A stretch of DNA of 64,000 bases from UBA6168 sp964442355 (GCA_964442355.1 CAYTZS010000001.1:62001-126000); one strand, 5' to 3'. Counted from the first letter of the stretch, positions 18,019 through 27,659 are shown. A program made the numbers and translations. The notes: generated by a model not told the origin, from the letters alone.

Positions 18019-19134
18019 ATGAAATTCAGCGTTTCCTCTTCCGAACTACTCAAGCAACTCCAAATCGCCAGCGGCGCCATTGCCAGCAGCCCGGTGCTGC
18101 CCATCCTTGACGACTTTCTTTTTACGATAAAGAAAAATGAGCTGACCATCTCCGCCACCGACCTCGAAACTTCCATCACCAACAAGGTGGAAGTCATGTC
18201 CGATGGCGACGGTGCTGTGGCTATCCCCGCCAAAATCCTGCTTGACACGCTGAAGGCACTGCCCGACCAGCCCATCACCATCGCCGTGGACGACGAGACT
18301 TATGGCATTACCATCACCTCGGCCTACGGCAAATACCGCCTAGCAGGGGAGAACGGCCAGGACTACCCCCGAATCCCCGAATCTGACCGGGTGGACTCGG
18401 TAAACGTACCCGCCTCGACGCTCATCAAGGCCATCAACAAGACGCTGTTCGCCACCAGCAACGACGAACTGCGCCCAGCCATGACCGGTGTGTACGTCTC
18501 CCTCGATTTCAGCAAAATGACTTTCGTGGCCACCGACGCCCACAAACTCGTGCGCTACACCTTCCAAGGCATCGCCAGCGAAGTGGCTACCTCGTTCATC
18601 ATCCCCAAAAAGGCGCTCAACCTGCTGAAAAACGCATTGCCCGCCGATGCTGATGTGAAAATGTCCTTTGACAAGGCCAACGCTTTTTTCACCTTCGGCA
18701 ATACGCACCTCGTTTGCCGCCTGATTGACGCCCGCTACCCAGACTACAACGCCGTCATCCCCGTGGACAACCCGAACACGCTGGCCATCCGCCGCTCCGA
18801 CCTGCAAAGCTCGCTCAAGCGCATCGCCATTTACGCCAACAAAACGACCAACCAAGTCATCCTCGACATCGCACCGGACAGCCTGACCGTCTCCGCCCAA
18901 GACCTCGACTTCTCAAACGAGGCCAACGAGCAGCTTTCCTGCACCTACGAGGGCGCACCGCTCACCATCGGTTTCAACGCCAAGTTCCTCGTGGAAATGC
19001 TCGGCGTGATGGAGTCCGACGAGGTGAAACTGGAGCTGTCCACCCCCAGCCGCGCTGGCATCCTGCTCCCTGCCGAACCCACTGAGGGCGAAGAGATACT
19101 AATGCTGGTGATGCCCGTGATGTTGAGCAATTGA
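18019..19134 (+). CDS. dnaN: DNA polymerase III subunit beta (sliding clamp)
   Basis: A 371-residue clamp, the normal length. The ATG at 18019 gives the canonical beginning MKFSVSSSELLKQLQ; the frame is open for another 51 codons upstream, but these are intergenic repeat sequence. Typical clamp elements are present: LPILDDFLFTI, YRLAGENGQDYPRIPE, the central-domain SNDELRPAMTGVYV, LVCRLIDARYPDYN, and the C-terminal LLPAEPTEGEEILMLVMPVML. It forms the ring that holds polymerase III on DNA. No dnaA or gyrB is adjacent. The ABC exporter gene follows after a 106-base gap filled by a word-repeat hairpin. Confidence 0.97.
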   Translation: MKFSVSSSELLKQLQIASGAIASSPVLPILDDFLFTIKKNELTISATDLETSITNKVEVMSDGDGAVAIPAKILLDTLKALPDQPITIAVDDETYGITITSAYGKYRLAGENGQDYPRIPESDRVDSVNVPASTLIKAINKTLFATSNDELRPAMTGVYVSLDFSKMTFVATDAHKLVRYTFQGIASEVATSFIIPKKALNLLKNALPADADVKMSFDKANAFFTFGNTHLVCRLIDARYPDYNAVIPVDNPNTLAIRRSDLQSSLKRIAIYANKTTNQVILDIAPDSLTVSAQDLDFSNEANEQLSCTYEGAPLTIGFNAKFLVEMLGVMESDEVKLELSTPSRAGILLPAEPTEGEEILMLVMPVMLSN

Positions 19135-19142
19135 TGTTCTAC

Positions 19143-19250
19143 TATTGCTGTACCGTTGAATTGCTTTATTGCTACATGATTTCGCAACCTTGTTGTTCAA
19201 TTGTCCCGCTGAAACAATACAGCAATACAACAATGAGGCAATGAATCCCT
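19143..19250. repeat. word-repeat hairpin (ATTGCTGT) between dnaN and the ABC exporter
   Basis: The left side (about 19145-19177) carries ATTGCTGT/ATTGCTTT words. The right side (about 19212-19243) carries the complementary CAATACAG/CAATACAA words. In the best alignment 23 of 32 positions pair. The last CAAT word overlaps the ATG of the exporter gene at 19241. Confidence 0.75.
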
Positions 19251-21055
19251 TCCTCCGCCTGCTTTCCCACCTGAAAAACTACAAGCCGCTGCTTGTGGGA
19301 AACATCGTGTGCAACCTGCTCATGGTCGCATTCTCGGTGGTGAGCATCCCGGCCATCATCCCGTTCCTCAACATCCTGCTCGACCAGCAGCCGCTCGTGA
19401 CAGCAGCGCCCGATACGCTCACGCTCGACAATGCGAAGGAGCACGTCAATTTTTACCTCAGCCAAATCATAGCCGAAAATGGCAAGCGCACGGCACTGGC
19501 CTACGCCCTCGGCCTCGTATTGGTGCTGTATTTTTTCAAAAACATCTTCCGCTACTTGTCGCAATTCTTCCTCTCGCCCGTGCGCAACGGCGTTGTGCGG
19601 GACATCCGGCAGGAGCTGTACGACAAAATGCTGGCGCTGCCCCTCGCCTACTTCTCCGAGGAGCGAAAAGGCGACCTGCTGGCCCGCATGTCCGTGGACG
19701 TGCAGGAGGTCGAGTCGAGCATCCTCAACGTGCTGGAGAGCATCATCCGGGAGCCGCTGATGATTGTCGGCGCTTTCGGGTTCATGGTGTATGTCAACCC
19801 AAACATGACGCTGTTCGTGCTGGTGCTGCTGGCCTTTACGGGGCTGGTCATCGGGCGGGTGGGCAAGCTGCTCAAGCGGCAGTCGAGGCTGGTGCAGGAG
19901 CGGCTCGGCGGGCTGCTCTCGATGATGGAAGAGGGCATCGGCGGGTTGCGCATCATCAAGGGGTTCAATGCGGAGGGGTTCCAGTCCGACCATTTCCGAA
20001 GGGAAAACAACGAGTACCGCAGGCTGCTGGTGCGGCTGCTCTGGCGACGTGACCTTTCGTCGCCGCTCACCGAGTTCCTCGGCGTGGCAACAGTAGCCGT
20101 GCTTATCTGGTACGGTTACAACGAGGTGGACAAAGGGCAGCTCACTGTGCCCACGTTCTTCGCCTTGTTACTGGCATTTTTTAGCATGATTGAACCAGCG
20201 AAGAAGTTTGCCGCCGCATTTTACAACGTGCAAAAAGGCATGGCCGCCGTGGAACGCATTGACAGCATCCGGCAAGCCGATTTGCGGATTTTGGAAAAAC
20301 CAGACGCCAAGCCCATATCCAGTTTTCAGGAAAAAATAGAGCTGCGAAACGTCGGTTTTGCTTATGCAAACAGCAACCGCAGTGCTGTGGAAGATATTAA
20401 CTTGACCATTGCGAAGGGGAAAATCGTGGCGCTAGTCGGGCCATCTGGTGCCGGCAAAAGCACCCTCGCCGACCTGCTCCCTCGCTTCTATGACGTGACC
20501 TCCGGTGAAATCCTACTCGATGGCACCAACATCACGGACTATCGCCTGCGTGACCTCCGCTCGCTGATGGGCATCGTGACGCAGGAGCCGGTGCTGTTCA
20601 ACGACACCATTTTCAACAACATCGCCTTCGGCATGACGGGCGTTACGCAGGCCGCCGTGGAGCAGGCCGCCCGCATCGCACATGCCCACGACTTCATCCT
20701 CGCCACCCCGAACGGCTACCAGACCAACATCGGAGACCGTGGCGTGAAACTCAGCGGTGGCCAGCGCCAACGACTCACGCTAGCCCGCGCTGTGCTGGCC
20801 AATCCGCCCATCCTCATCCTCGACGAGGCCACTTCCGCCCTCGATTCCGAGTCGGAGCGGCTGGTGCAAGATGCCCTCGATGTGTTGATGAAAAACCGCA
20901 CGAGTATCGTCATTGCCCACCGCCTAAGCACGGTGCAGCACGCCGACGAAATCGTGGTGATGAAGGATGGAAAAATCATCGAGCGAGGTTCGCACGACGA
21001 ACTTATGCTTCGGGGTGGGGAATACGAGAAGCTGGTAGAACTGCAGTCGTTTTGA
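19241..21055 (+). CDS. ABC exporter, fused permease-ATPase (MsbA/lipid type)
   Basis: A 604-residue half-transporter. The ATG at 19241 (MNPFLRLL) is chosen because the upstream 24 codons come from the word-repeat element. The permease domain with six helices covers about 1-330, including the coupling-helix region SVDVQEVESSILNVLESIIREP. The ATPase has Walker A GPSGAGKST, signature LSGGQRQRLTLARAV, Walker B ILILDEATSALD and the switch His in IAHRLSTVQHAD. It works as a homodimer, and MsbA-like export of lipid or another hydrophobic substrate is likely but not proven. The stop is 3 bases from the convergent PorE-like gene, leaving no room for a terminator. Confidence 0.92.
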   Translation: MNPFLRLLSHLKNYKPLLVGNIVCNLLMVAFSVVSIPAIIPFLNILLDQQPLVTAAPDTLTLDNAKEHVNFYLSQIIAENGKRTALAYALGLVLVLYFFKNIFRYLSQFFLSPVRNGVVRDIRQELYDKMLALPLAYFSEERKGDLLARMSVDVQEVESSILNVLESIIREPLMIVGAFGFMVYVNPNMTLFVLVLLAFTGLVIGRVGKLLKRQSRLVQERLGGLLSMMEEGIGGLRIIKGFNAEGFQSDHFRRENNEYRRLLVRLLWRRDLSSPLTEFLGVATVAVLIWYGYNEVDKGQLTVPTFFALLLAFFSMIEPAKKFAAAFYNVQKGMAAVERIDSIRQADLRILEKPDAKPISSFQEKIELRNVGFAYANSNRSAVEDINLTIAKGKIVALVGPSGAGKSTLADLLPRFYDVTSGEILLDGTNITDYRLRDLRSLMGIVTQEPVLFNDTIFNNIAFGMTGVTQAAVEQAARIAHAHDFILATPNGYQTNIGDRGVKLSGGQRQRLTLARAVLANPPILILDEATSALDSESERLVQDALDVLMKNRTSIVIAHRLSTVQHADEIVVMKDGKIIERGSHDELMLRGGEYEKLVELQSF

Positions 21056-21057
21056 CG

Positions 21058-23028
21058 CTACTTCACGATTTCGTACTCTGTCCGCCGATTCTGTCGCCTA
21101 CCCTCCTCTGAGTCATTGCTAGCCGCAGGTACCGTTTCACCGAAACCCTTGAACTTCAAGCGACTGGCATCAATGCCGTTTTGGGTCAGGTAGTCGTGAA
21201 CCGCCTTTGCCCGGTCAGTTGACAACTTTAGGTTGTCAGCATCTGAGCCGACATTGTCTGTGTGGCCGTTGATTTGAATTTTCAGCGAGGGGTTCTCATC
21301 CAGCAACTTTTTCAGACGGGCCAGCTCCACGAGGCTTTCCTGCCGGAGCGCCGCAGAACCCGTTTCGAAGAAGACGTTTTTCAGGACGATTGGCTTGGCC
21401 ACTGGTGCATTTCCAGCATCTGGCAAGCCAGTAGGCACGGGCGTCAATGCGATGTTCAGCTGAAAAGGTTTGTCCACCGTGCCCGGTTCGGTGAGGGCAA
21501 AGTTTTCGGAGTAAAACAGGTATTTTTCCTTGGAAACATTGAGGGCGTAGTTGCCGCCAGCAGGCAGCGTGACGAGGAATTCCCCATCAGCCTCTGTGGT
21601 TGCAGCAGCGTAAACTTTGCCGGAACCTAGTTCCACGAACTCCACTTGGGCAACGATGCTTTTCTTCGTCACAGCATCCGTCACGGCAGCCTCCACGTAG
21701 GTGACGGGCTGCGGCCTGAACTGAACAGGCAGTTCGAAGCTGTAAATATCTGTCGTACCCTTTCCTTGAGGGTTGTCAAAGGAGGAAGTGCCTTTTTTCA
21801 CGTTGAGCACATCGGTGGCGAAGTAGGCCGTCGTACCATCCAAACTAACCGAAAGTGCCCCTTCGTTGCCATCTGAATTGATGGGATAACCAAGGTTTTG
21901 CGGCTCACCCCAAGTGCCATCAGCTTGCTTGCGAGAGAGGTACAGGTCGAAGCCTCCCATGCCGGGGTGGCCATTGGACATGAAGTAAAGCGTTTGTCCA
22001 TCGGCGTGCATAAACGGCGATTGCTCTTCGCCGGGCGTGTTCACCGGGGCACTAATGTTTTTTGGTTCACCCCACTTGCCGTTGGGCTGTCGTTGGCTCA
22101 ACCAGATGTCCTTGCCACCTTTGCCGCCGCTGCGTTCAGAGGTAAAAAACAGCGCTTTACCATCACTCGAAAGGCTAGGCTGCGACTCCCAGCCGGGCGT
22201 GTTCACTGGGGCACCGAGATTGCGCACTGCCGTCCACTTGCCATTTTTCAGCTCCGCAAAAAATAGGTCGCAGCCACCAACACCATCTCGGCGGTGGCAG
22301 GCAGTGAAGACAAGGAACTTGCCATCGGCGCTGATGCTCTGCGCACCTTCGTTGTTGGGAGTGTTCACGGCTTCCATCGGTTTGCCGGGCTGCCATTCAC
22401 CATTCACCTTTTTGCTGCTGTAGAAGTCTTCCTGTCCACCCCGAAAAGCGGTGTAAATCAACACTTCTCCATCGGCAGTCAGTGTGGGCAAGTATTCGGC
22501 ATCGGGCGTGTTGACGTTTGGACCGAGGTTTTTTGGCTCAAACGGCACAGGGTTCTTGTAAGCTTCCGCAGCAAACTTGACGTTGCGGAGGTAGGATTCG
22601 GCCTTAGCCTTGCGGCTTGGGCTTATTTTGGGAGCATTAGTCAAAAAATATTCGAAATGCGCCGCCGATTCATCGTATTTGTCGAGGTCAAACTCCACAA
22701 TGGCGAGGCTGTAAAAAACCCCTGGCTCGTAAGTAGAGTCAATGGCGAGGGCCTTTTCGTAGCCCCGCTCTGCTTCATCCAATTTTAGTTGCTGGTTCTT
22801 GACATTGGCCCACTGGATTTGGGCATCAATAAAACTGGGATCCAATTTCAGCGCCTTTTCAAAATCCTCAACCGCATCATCGAACTGTTCAAGGTTGGCC
22901 ATGCGCATTCCACGGTCGTAGATGGTTTTTAGCTTGTCATTGGCTGTTTTGGTGGTGGTGAATTTCTTTTGGGCAAATGCTTGTGAGCAGAGGACAAGAA
23001 ACAGGAAAAGGCTTAGAAATCGAATCAT
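21058..23028 (-). CDS. PorE-like TPR/PD40/OmpA envelope protein
   Basis: A 656-residue protein starting at MIRFLSLFLF (23028), giving a signal peptide ending at QAFAQ. The order of domains is TPR repeats (about 20-150), a PD40/WD40-like propeller (about 175-410: repeated NLGAPVNTPG, SADGKFLVFTA, LSSDGKALFFTS, HADGQTLYFMS), a carboxypeptidase-regulatory-like beta sandwich (about 430-510) and a C-terminal OmpA peptidoglycan-binding domain (about 540-656; INGHTDNVGSDADNLKLS, RRTEYEIVK). This exact architecture is that of PorE, the periplasmic anchor of the type IX secretion system, but many paralogues share it. It is not proven to be the T9SS component. Confidence 0.8.
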   Translation of the reverse strand: MIRFLSLFLFLVLCSQAFAQKKFTTTKTANDKLKTIYDRGMRMANLEQFDDAVEDFEKALKLDPSFIDAQIQWANVKNQQLKLDEAERGYEKALAIDSTYEPGVFYSLAIVEFDLDKYDESAAHFEYFLTNAPKISPSRKAKAESYLRNVKFAAEAYKNPVPFEPKNLGPNVNTPDAEYLPTLTADGEVLIYTAFRGGQEDFYSSKKVNGEWQPGKPMEAVNTPNNEGAQSISADGKFLVFTACHRRDGVGGCDLFFAELKNGKWTAVRNLGAPVNTPGWESQPSLSSDGKALFFTSERSGGKGGKDIWLSQRQPNGKWGEPKNISAPVNTPGEEQSPFMHADGQTLYFMSNGHPGMGGFDLYLSRKQADGTWGEPQNLGYPINSDGNEGALSVSLDGTTAYFATDVLNVKKGTSSFDNPQGKGTTDIYSFELPVQFRPQPVTYVEAAVTDAVTKKSIVAQVEFVELGSGKVYAAATTEADGEFLVTLPAGGNYALNVSKEKYLFYSENFALTEPGTVDKPFQLNIALTPVPTGLPDAGNAPVAKPIVLKNVFFETGSAALRQESLVELARLKKLLDENPSLKIQINGHTDNVGSDADNLKLSTDRAKAVHDYLTQNGIDASRLKFKGFGETVPAASNDSEEGRRQNRRTEYEIVK

Positions 23029-23169
23029 GTTATTTGGAAGCAAGATTTTGATTGGCAACTGAAGTTGATTGTATTGTCGAGACGGCATTTGTCGTCAACC
23101 GTTTGCAGCCAAGCACAAGAGAAACGCCCGAAAAGCTACGGAGATTGCTGCGGCCTTCACAAAATTAAA

Positions 23170-23197
23170 AAAGGCCACCGTTGTAGCGGCAGCCTTT
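23170..23197 (-). terminator. terminator of the TPR gene
   Basis: On the minus strand AAAGGC, TGCCG, a short loop, CGGTG and GCCTTT form an approximately 11-bp stem with wobble pairs. A run of six T follows. It lies 24 bases beyond the stop at 23221. Confidence 0.8.
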
Positions 23198-23220
23198 CAT
23201 TTTCATTTTGCATTGCGATT

Positions 23221-24249
23221 TCACGCAATGGCTTCCAATATGTCAGCTGCTTTTTTGAAACCAAGCTCAGCTGCTTCCTTGAAGTCATTCACAAAGCCGC
23301 TTTCGCCAGCTTTTTGGCGAGCCAAGCCCCTGTTGAAAAACTGCTCGGCTTTCGAAGGCGCTTCTTCCCGCTGTATTTCAAAGCCAATCATGTTGTTGTA
23401 AATCTTCACGGCATCATTGTACTGACCAATCTCGTACAAAGCCTTGCCATAGTTGAAAAGCACGTTCTTCTGCCATTTGTAGTTCGGATCGTCCTGCGTG
23501 AAGTGGCGATTGGTCACCAGTTTCAGCTCAAAAATGGCCTTCTCAAACTCGCTGAGTTGGAGGTGCAACTCACCTTTTAGCCTGCGAGCACTCCAATATA
23601 CTGGCTGGTGCGGGATGGACTTGGCAATGGCAATTTCCAAGTCAGCCAATGCTCCTTGAATATCATTTTTCTTCACCTTGGTATTTGCACGACCCCAGTA
23701 GGCATCGGGCATATTCGGATTGATGTCAATGCTTTTTGTGAAATCGTACATGGCATCGTCAAAGTTGCGCAACCGATAGTTCACGTAACCCCGGCGTTCG
23801 TAAGCAAGGGCATGGCGCTCGAATTTGTCGATGGCACGGTTCAGCGAGTTCATGGCTTCTTCCTCCATGCCTTTTTCCTTGACCAACTCACGACCTTGGA
23901 TGAAGGCTTGGGTAGCCGACTTGTCGCCCGCAGGCTCAATGACCCGCTGGTCAACAATTTTACCCTCTTGGATGACCCATGCCTTCAGGTCGCCAGCCAC
24001 GGCATAGCCAGCCACGTACTCAAGCAGGTTGAGGGTGTTCTTCCAACTTTTTTCAGGGCACTCTTTGATGTAACGAGGAATGGAAAGGATGAAGGATTCT
24101 TCTTGGAAAACCTCTTCCGCTTTGAGGAGGATGTCATTGCGGTAATAATTCTCCGTTCGGTGCTGATACAACTTCAACACTTGCTCATAACTTCTGGGAT
24201 TGCCAAACTCAAGGCAACCGGAGAGGATAGTTTTGTACGTGGCGTTCAT
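23221..24249 (-). CDS. tetratricopeptide-repeat protein
   Basis: A 342-residue soluble protein without a signal peptide. TPR units are clear from about residue 125 (ALAYERRGYVNYRLRNFDDAMYD, DAYWGRANTKVKKNDIQGALADL, YNDAVKIYNNM), and the C-terminus (FKEAAELGFKKAADIL) is the common end of such proteins. The first 110 residues are helical without a named domain. It probably acts as a scaffold; its partner is unknown. It precedes the PorE-like gene on the same strand but is separated from it by a terminator. Confidence 0.8.
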   Translation of the reverse strand: MNATYKTILSGCLEFGNPRSYEQVLKLYQHRTENYYRNDILLKAEEVFQEESFILSIPRYIKECPEKSWKNTLNLLEYVAGYAVAGDLKAWVIQEGKIVDQRVIEPAGDKSATQAFIQGRELVKEKGMEEEAMNSLNRAIDKFERHALAYERRGYVNYRLRNFDDAMYDFTKSIDINPNMPDAYWGRANTKVKKNDIQGALADLEIAIAKSIPHQPVYWSARRLKGELHLQLSEFEKAIFELKLVTNRHFTQDDPNYKWQKNVLFNYGKALYEIGQYNDAVKIYNNMIGFEIQREEAPSKAEQFFNRGLARQKAGESGFVNDFKEAAELGFKKAADILEAIA

Positions 24250-24790
24250 TTCGCTGCTGTTTTTTTCGCTGTTAAAAAATTTGTTTTCCGACTGTTGTGT
24301 AGTTCCTCAAGCACCGGCTGAGTAATCCTTTCTTCTTAAACATGAGTTTGTCTTGCTGTAACGCTTTTACCGGTAAGCAAAAAATGCAATCTTTACAGCC
24401 AATTTGTATCAGTAAGAATTTTACTCGCTACAGTCTTCTCAATAGTATTCTTTCACAAACGCTCCTATGGGAAAGGAGCTCAATTCTAGGTGTGCATCAC
24501 AAAAAAGCATAGGAGCTACAAAAGTCGAAAAAAAAAATAAACAACCAAATTTATTGGCAGAAAAAGTGAAAAAATAGTTTTTGGAATAAAAAAGCTGTCT
24601 TGAAAAGTTATTGATACCACTCCTTTTGCGATACAAGCCATTTTCATTTCAAAACCTTACGAAATGTCGTTTCATTTAATTTTGACGCAGCCAACGAACC
24701 TACCATTTTTTTGCGCTCAGTGTTCTTTCGGCAGTCACTTACCATTCCGTACCTTTGCCATGCTGAACAACGAATAAAAATCCTAACCGC
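24250..24790. other. 541-base intergenic region, AT-rich
   Basis: No gene is supported; the longest open frame (65 codons, minus) has no recognisable features. It holds an inverted repeat (GCTCCTATG at 24461-24469 with its complement at 24508-24516) and, near the right end, the promoter of the hydratase gene. The AT content is clearly above that of the flanking genes. Confidence 0.6.
24727..24757 (+). promoter_or_regulatory. putative promoter of the hydratase/E1 operon
   Basis: TACCTTTG at 24750-24757 matches TAnnTTTG. TTC at 24727-24729 is a weak -33 with a 20-base spacer. It lies 33 bases upstream of the ATG at 24791. Confidence 0.55.
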
Positions 24791-25561
24791 ATGGATAAGA
24801 CCCAACAAGGTGCCGTTTCGCTTTCTGTGAAAAACGGCGTCGCTATTATCGAATTTTCGCACCCCGCCCAAAACTCGCTGCCAAGCAGGCTGCTCTCCGA
24901 ACTAGTAAAGGCCATTGAAGCAGCCGGGGCCGATAAAAACTCGCATATCGTCGTGCTGCGCAGTGCTGGCGACCGCACATTCTGTGCCGGGGCCAGTTTC
25001 GACGAACTTTCGGCCATCCGTGACTTCGAGACAGGCAAGCGCTTCTTTCTCGGCTTCGCCAACGTCATCAACGCCATGCGGCGCTGCCCCAAGCTGATCA
25101 TCGGGCGGGTACAAGGTAAAGCCGTTGGCGGAGGCGTGGGACTTGCCGCCGCCGCCGACTATTGCATGGCGACCCAATGGGCGACCGTTCGCCTCAGTGA
25201 ATTGGCCGTGGGCATCGGCCCATTCGTGGTGGGGCCTGCTTGTGAACGTAAACTGGGCCTATCGGCTTTCAGCCAAATGGCCATCAACGCCACTGAGTGG
25301 CAAACGGCATACTGGGCAAAAGAAAAAGGGCTATTCACTGAGGTATTCGAGAAAGTGGAGCAAATGGACGACTACTTGGAGCGTTTCACCCAAACCCTCG
25401 TCAACTCCAGCCCGGAGGCCATGCAGGAACTGAAGCAAATTTTCTGGCAGGGCGCCGAACATTGGGACACCCTGCTCGATCAGCGGGCGGCCATCAGCGG
25501 GCGGCTGGTGCTGTCCGATTTCACACGAAATGCGATTGAGGCGTTTAAAGCAAAATCTTGA
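24791..25561 (+). CDS. enoyl-CoA hydratase/isomerase family protein
   Basis: A 256-residue crotonase-fold enzyme. LRSAGDRTFCAGASFDEL (about 55-72) and IIGRVQGKAVGGGVGLAAAADYCMAT (about 101-126) supply the oxyanion-hole Gly/Ala segments. The family usually hydrates enoyl-CoA esters in fatty-acid or branched-chain amino-acid breakdown. The usual second catalytic Glu region reads LSELAVGIGPFVVGPACERKLG, so activity may be of the methylglutaconyl/isomerase type. It is 25 bases upstream of the branched-chain dehydrogenase E1 gene, so leucine/valine breakdown fits the context. Confidence 0.88.
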   Translation: MDKTQQGAVSLSVKNGVAIIEFSHPAQNSLPSRLLSELVKAIEAAGADKNSHIVVLRSAGDRTFCAGASFDELSAIRDFETGKRFFLGFANVINAMRRCPKLIIGRVQGKAVGGGVGLAAAADYCMATQWATVRLSELAVGIGPFVVGPACERKLGLSAFSQMAINATEWQTAYWAKEKGLFTEVFEKVEQMDDYLERFTQTLVNSSPEAMQELKQIFWQGAEHWDTLLDQRAAISGRLVLSDFTRNAIEAFKAKS

Positions 25562-25586
25562 AACCGAATTTGCACCTAACCAAATC

Positions 25587-27659
25587 ATGATTTTGAGCAA
25601 AACCAATATCAAAAAAGATACCCTTCAGACCGCTTTCCGCCACATGGCAACAGCCAAGTGCATGACGGAAGTTTATGAGGAGAACTTCAAATTCGTAGCA
25701 AAGTACGTGCATGCCACCAGCCGGGGTCACGAGGCAGCGCAGATAGCCTTGGGTCTTCAACTTCAGCCACAGGACTGGGTAGCCCCTTACTACCGCGATG
25801 ACTCCATATTGCTTTCCATTGGCATGAAGCCCTACGACCTCATGCTCCAACTCATGGCCAAGCGGGACGACCCCTTCTCCGGTGGTCGCAGCTACTACTC
25901 ACACCCTAGTCTTCGTGACGACGATAAGCCTAAAATACCGCACCAGTCCTCTGCCACTGGCATGCAGGCCATACCGACGACGGGGGTGGCGATGGGGCTT
26001 CAGTATTTGGAGGTTGCCAACCAATCACCAATCACCAATCACCAATCACCAATCGCAGTTTGTTCTTTGGGCGATGCCTCCGTCACGGAAGGCGAGGTGG
26101 CCGAAGCGCTGCAAATGGCCGCACTCAAACAGCTGCCTATCCTATACTTCGTGCAGGACAACGGCTGGGACATCTCCGCCAATGCCGCCGAAACCCGTGC
26201 GCAAGATGCCGCCGAGTATGTCCGGGGCTTCCATGGCATCGAGGCACGCCGCATGGATGGAAGCGACTTCATGGCCTGCTACGCCACTTTGCAAGAAGTC
26301 ATCGAAACAATGCGGCGAGAGCGCAGGCCGTTCCTCGTACACGCCAAAGTGCCACTGCTCAACCACCACACTTCCGGAGTGAGGAAGGAATGGTACCGCG
26401 ACGATTTGGAGGAAGCGCAAAGCCGCGACCCGTACCCTATTTTTCGAAAACAGTTGTTGGAGGAAGGATTTTCCGAAGGAGATTTGAAAAAAATAGAAGC
26501 TGAGGCCCGAAAAATAGTTGAAGCTGACTTCGAAAAAGCCAAAGCCGCCGAAGACCCACACCCCTCCGACCTCTACACCCACGACTTCGCCCCGACGCCC
26601 ATCACCGAAGAGCAGGGCGAGCGGGAGCCAGCCAACGGTGAGGTGAAGGTGATGGTGGACTGCGCACTTTTCGCCATTGATGAACTGATGCACAAGCACC
26701 CGGAATGCTTGCTGTACGGTCAAGACGTTGGCCGCAGGCTCGGTGGCGTGTTCCGGGAGGCGGCCACGTTGGCCGAGAAGTTCGGCGACCACCGGGTGTT
26801 CAACACGCCCATCCAAGAGGCGTTTATCATCGGCAGCACGGTGGGCATGAGCGCTGTTGGGCTGAAGCCCATCGTGGAAGTGCAGTTCGCCGACTACATC
26901 TGGCCGGGGCTGAACCAGCTCTTCACCGAGGTGAGCCGCTCGTGCTACCTTTCCAATGGCAAATGGCCCGTGAGCTGCATTATCCGGGTGCCCATCGGAG
27001 CCTACGGCAGCGGCGGGCCATACCATTCGAGCAGCGTGGAGTCGGTTTTGACAAATATCCGGGGCATCAAAATCGCCTACCCCAGCAACGGCGCCGACCT
27101 GAAAGGGCTGATGAAAGCAGCCTATTACGACCCAAATCCAGTCGTCATTTTGGAACATAAAGGTTTGTACTGGTCAAAAGTGCATGGCACGGAAGCTGCC
27201 CGCTGCATCATGCCCGCCGAGGATTATGTGTTGCCTTTCGGCAAAGCCCGCACTGTGGTTTCCGCTTCACAAAATGAGGTGGAAAAAGGCCGCTCGATGG
27301 CCGTCATCACCTACGGCATGGGCGTACACTGGGCGCTGAACGCCGCCAAGCAATACCCTGGCCGGGTGGAGGTACTCGACCTGCGCACCCTGTACCCGCT
27401 CGACGAAGCAGCCATGTACGAGGCCGCCAAGCGCCACGGAAAATGCCTCGTGGTGACGGAAGAACCAGTGAACAGCACCTTCGCCCAAAGCATCGCCGCC
27501 CGCATTTCTGAAAACTGTTTTCAATGGTTGGATGCACCCGTGAGGACGCTCGGCGCCAAGAACATGCCTGCTGTGCCGCTCAACGAAACACTCGAACGGG
27601 AGATGATTCCTTCCATTGAGAAGGTGGCGGCTGCGATGGGCGACTTGTTGGATTGGTAA
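25587..27659 (+). CDS. branched-chain 2-oxoacid dehydrogenase E1, fused alpha and beta subunits
   Basis: A 690-residue thiamine-diphosphate enzyme starting at MILSKTN (25587). The alpha part (1-340) has RGHEAAQIALG, the Ser/His-rich phosphorylation-loop counterpart SYYSHPS, and the ThDP motif GDASVTEGEV ending in QDNGW. The beta part (about 365-690) has VFNTPIQEAFIIGSTVGMSA, IEVQFADYIWPGLNQL-type residues and VVTEEPVNSTFAQSIAARI. It decarboxylates branched-chain 2-oxoacids together with E2 and the E3 encoded further on (lpdA). The loop before VCSLGD contains NQSPITN-type repeats encoded by five exact 7-base units. Confidence 0.92.
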   Translation: MILSKTNIKKDTLQTAFRHMATAKCMTEVYEENFKFVAKYVHATSRGHEAAQIALGLQLQPQDWVAPYYRDDSILLSIGMKPYDLMLQLMAKRDDPFSGGRSYYSHPSLRDDDKPKIPHQSSATGMQAIPTTGVAMGLQYLEVANQSPITNHQSPIAVCSLGDASVTEGEVAEALQMAALKQLPILYFVQDNGWDISANAAETRAQDAAEYVRGFHGIEARRMDGSDFMACYATLQEVIETMRRERRPFLVHAKVPLLNHHTSGVRKEWYRDDLEEAQSRDPYPIFRKQLLEEGFSEGDLKKIEAEARKIVEADFEKAKAAEDPHPSDLYTHDFAPTPITEEQGEREPANGEVKVMVDCALFAIDELMHKHPECLLYGQDVGRRLGGVFREAATLAEKFGDHRVFNTPIQEAFIIGSTVGMSAVGLKPIVEVQFADYIWPGLNQLFTEVSRSCYLSNGKWPVSCIIRVPIGAYGSGGPYHSSSVESVLTNIRGIKIAYPSNGADLKGLMKAAYYDPNPVVILEHKGLYWSKVHGTEAARCIMPAEDYVLPFGKARTVVSASQNEVEKGRSMAVITYGMGVHWALNAAKQYPGRVEVLDLRTLYPLDEAAMYEAAKRHGKCLVVTEEPVNSTFAQSIAARISENCFQWLDAPVRTLGAKNMPAVPLNETLEREMIPSIEKVAAAMGDLLDW
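26020..26054 (+). repeat. five exact copies of ACCAATC inside the E1 gene
   Basis: Thirty-five bases are five uninterrupted 7-mers. They encode the NQSPITNHQSP segment between the E1-alpha helix ending GLQYLE and the ThDP-binding VCSLGD. Gain or loss of one unit would shift the frame, while three units equal seven codons. Confidence 0.95.

Noticed and set aside
24439..24636. Gene of 65 codons in the AT-rich gap
   Set aside because: Phe/Lys-rich sequence typical of random AT-rich frames, with no start signal.
26142..27158. Minus-strand open frame of 338 codons opposite the E1 gene
   Set aside because: Shadow of the E1 coding sequence, with no recognisable protein features.
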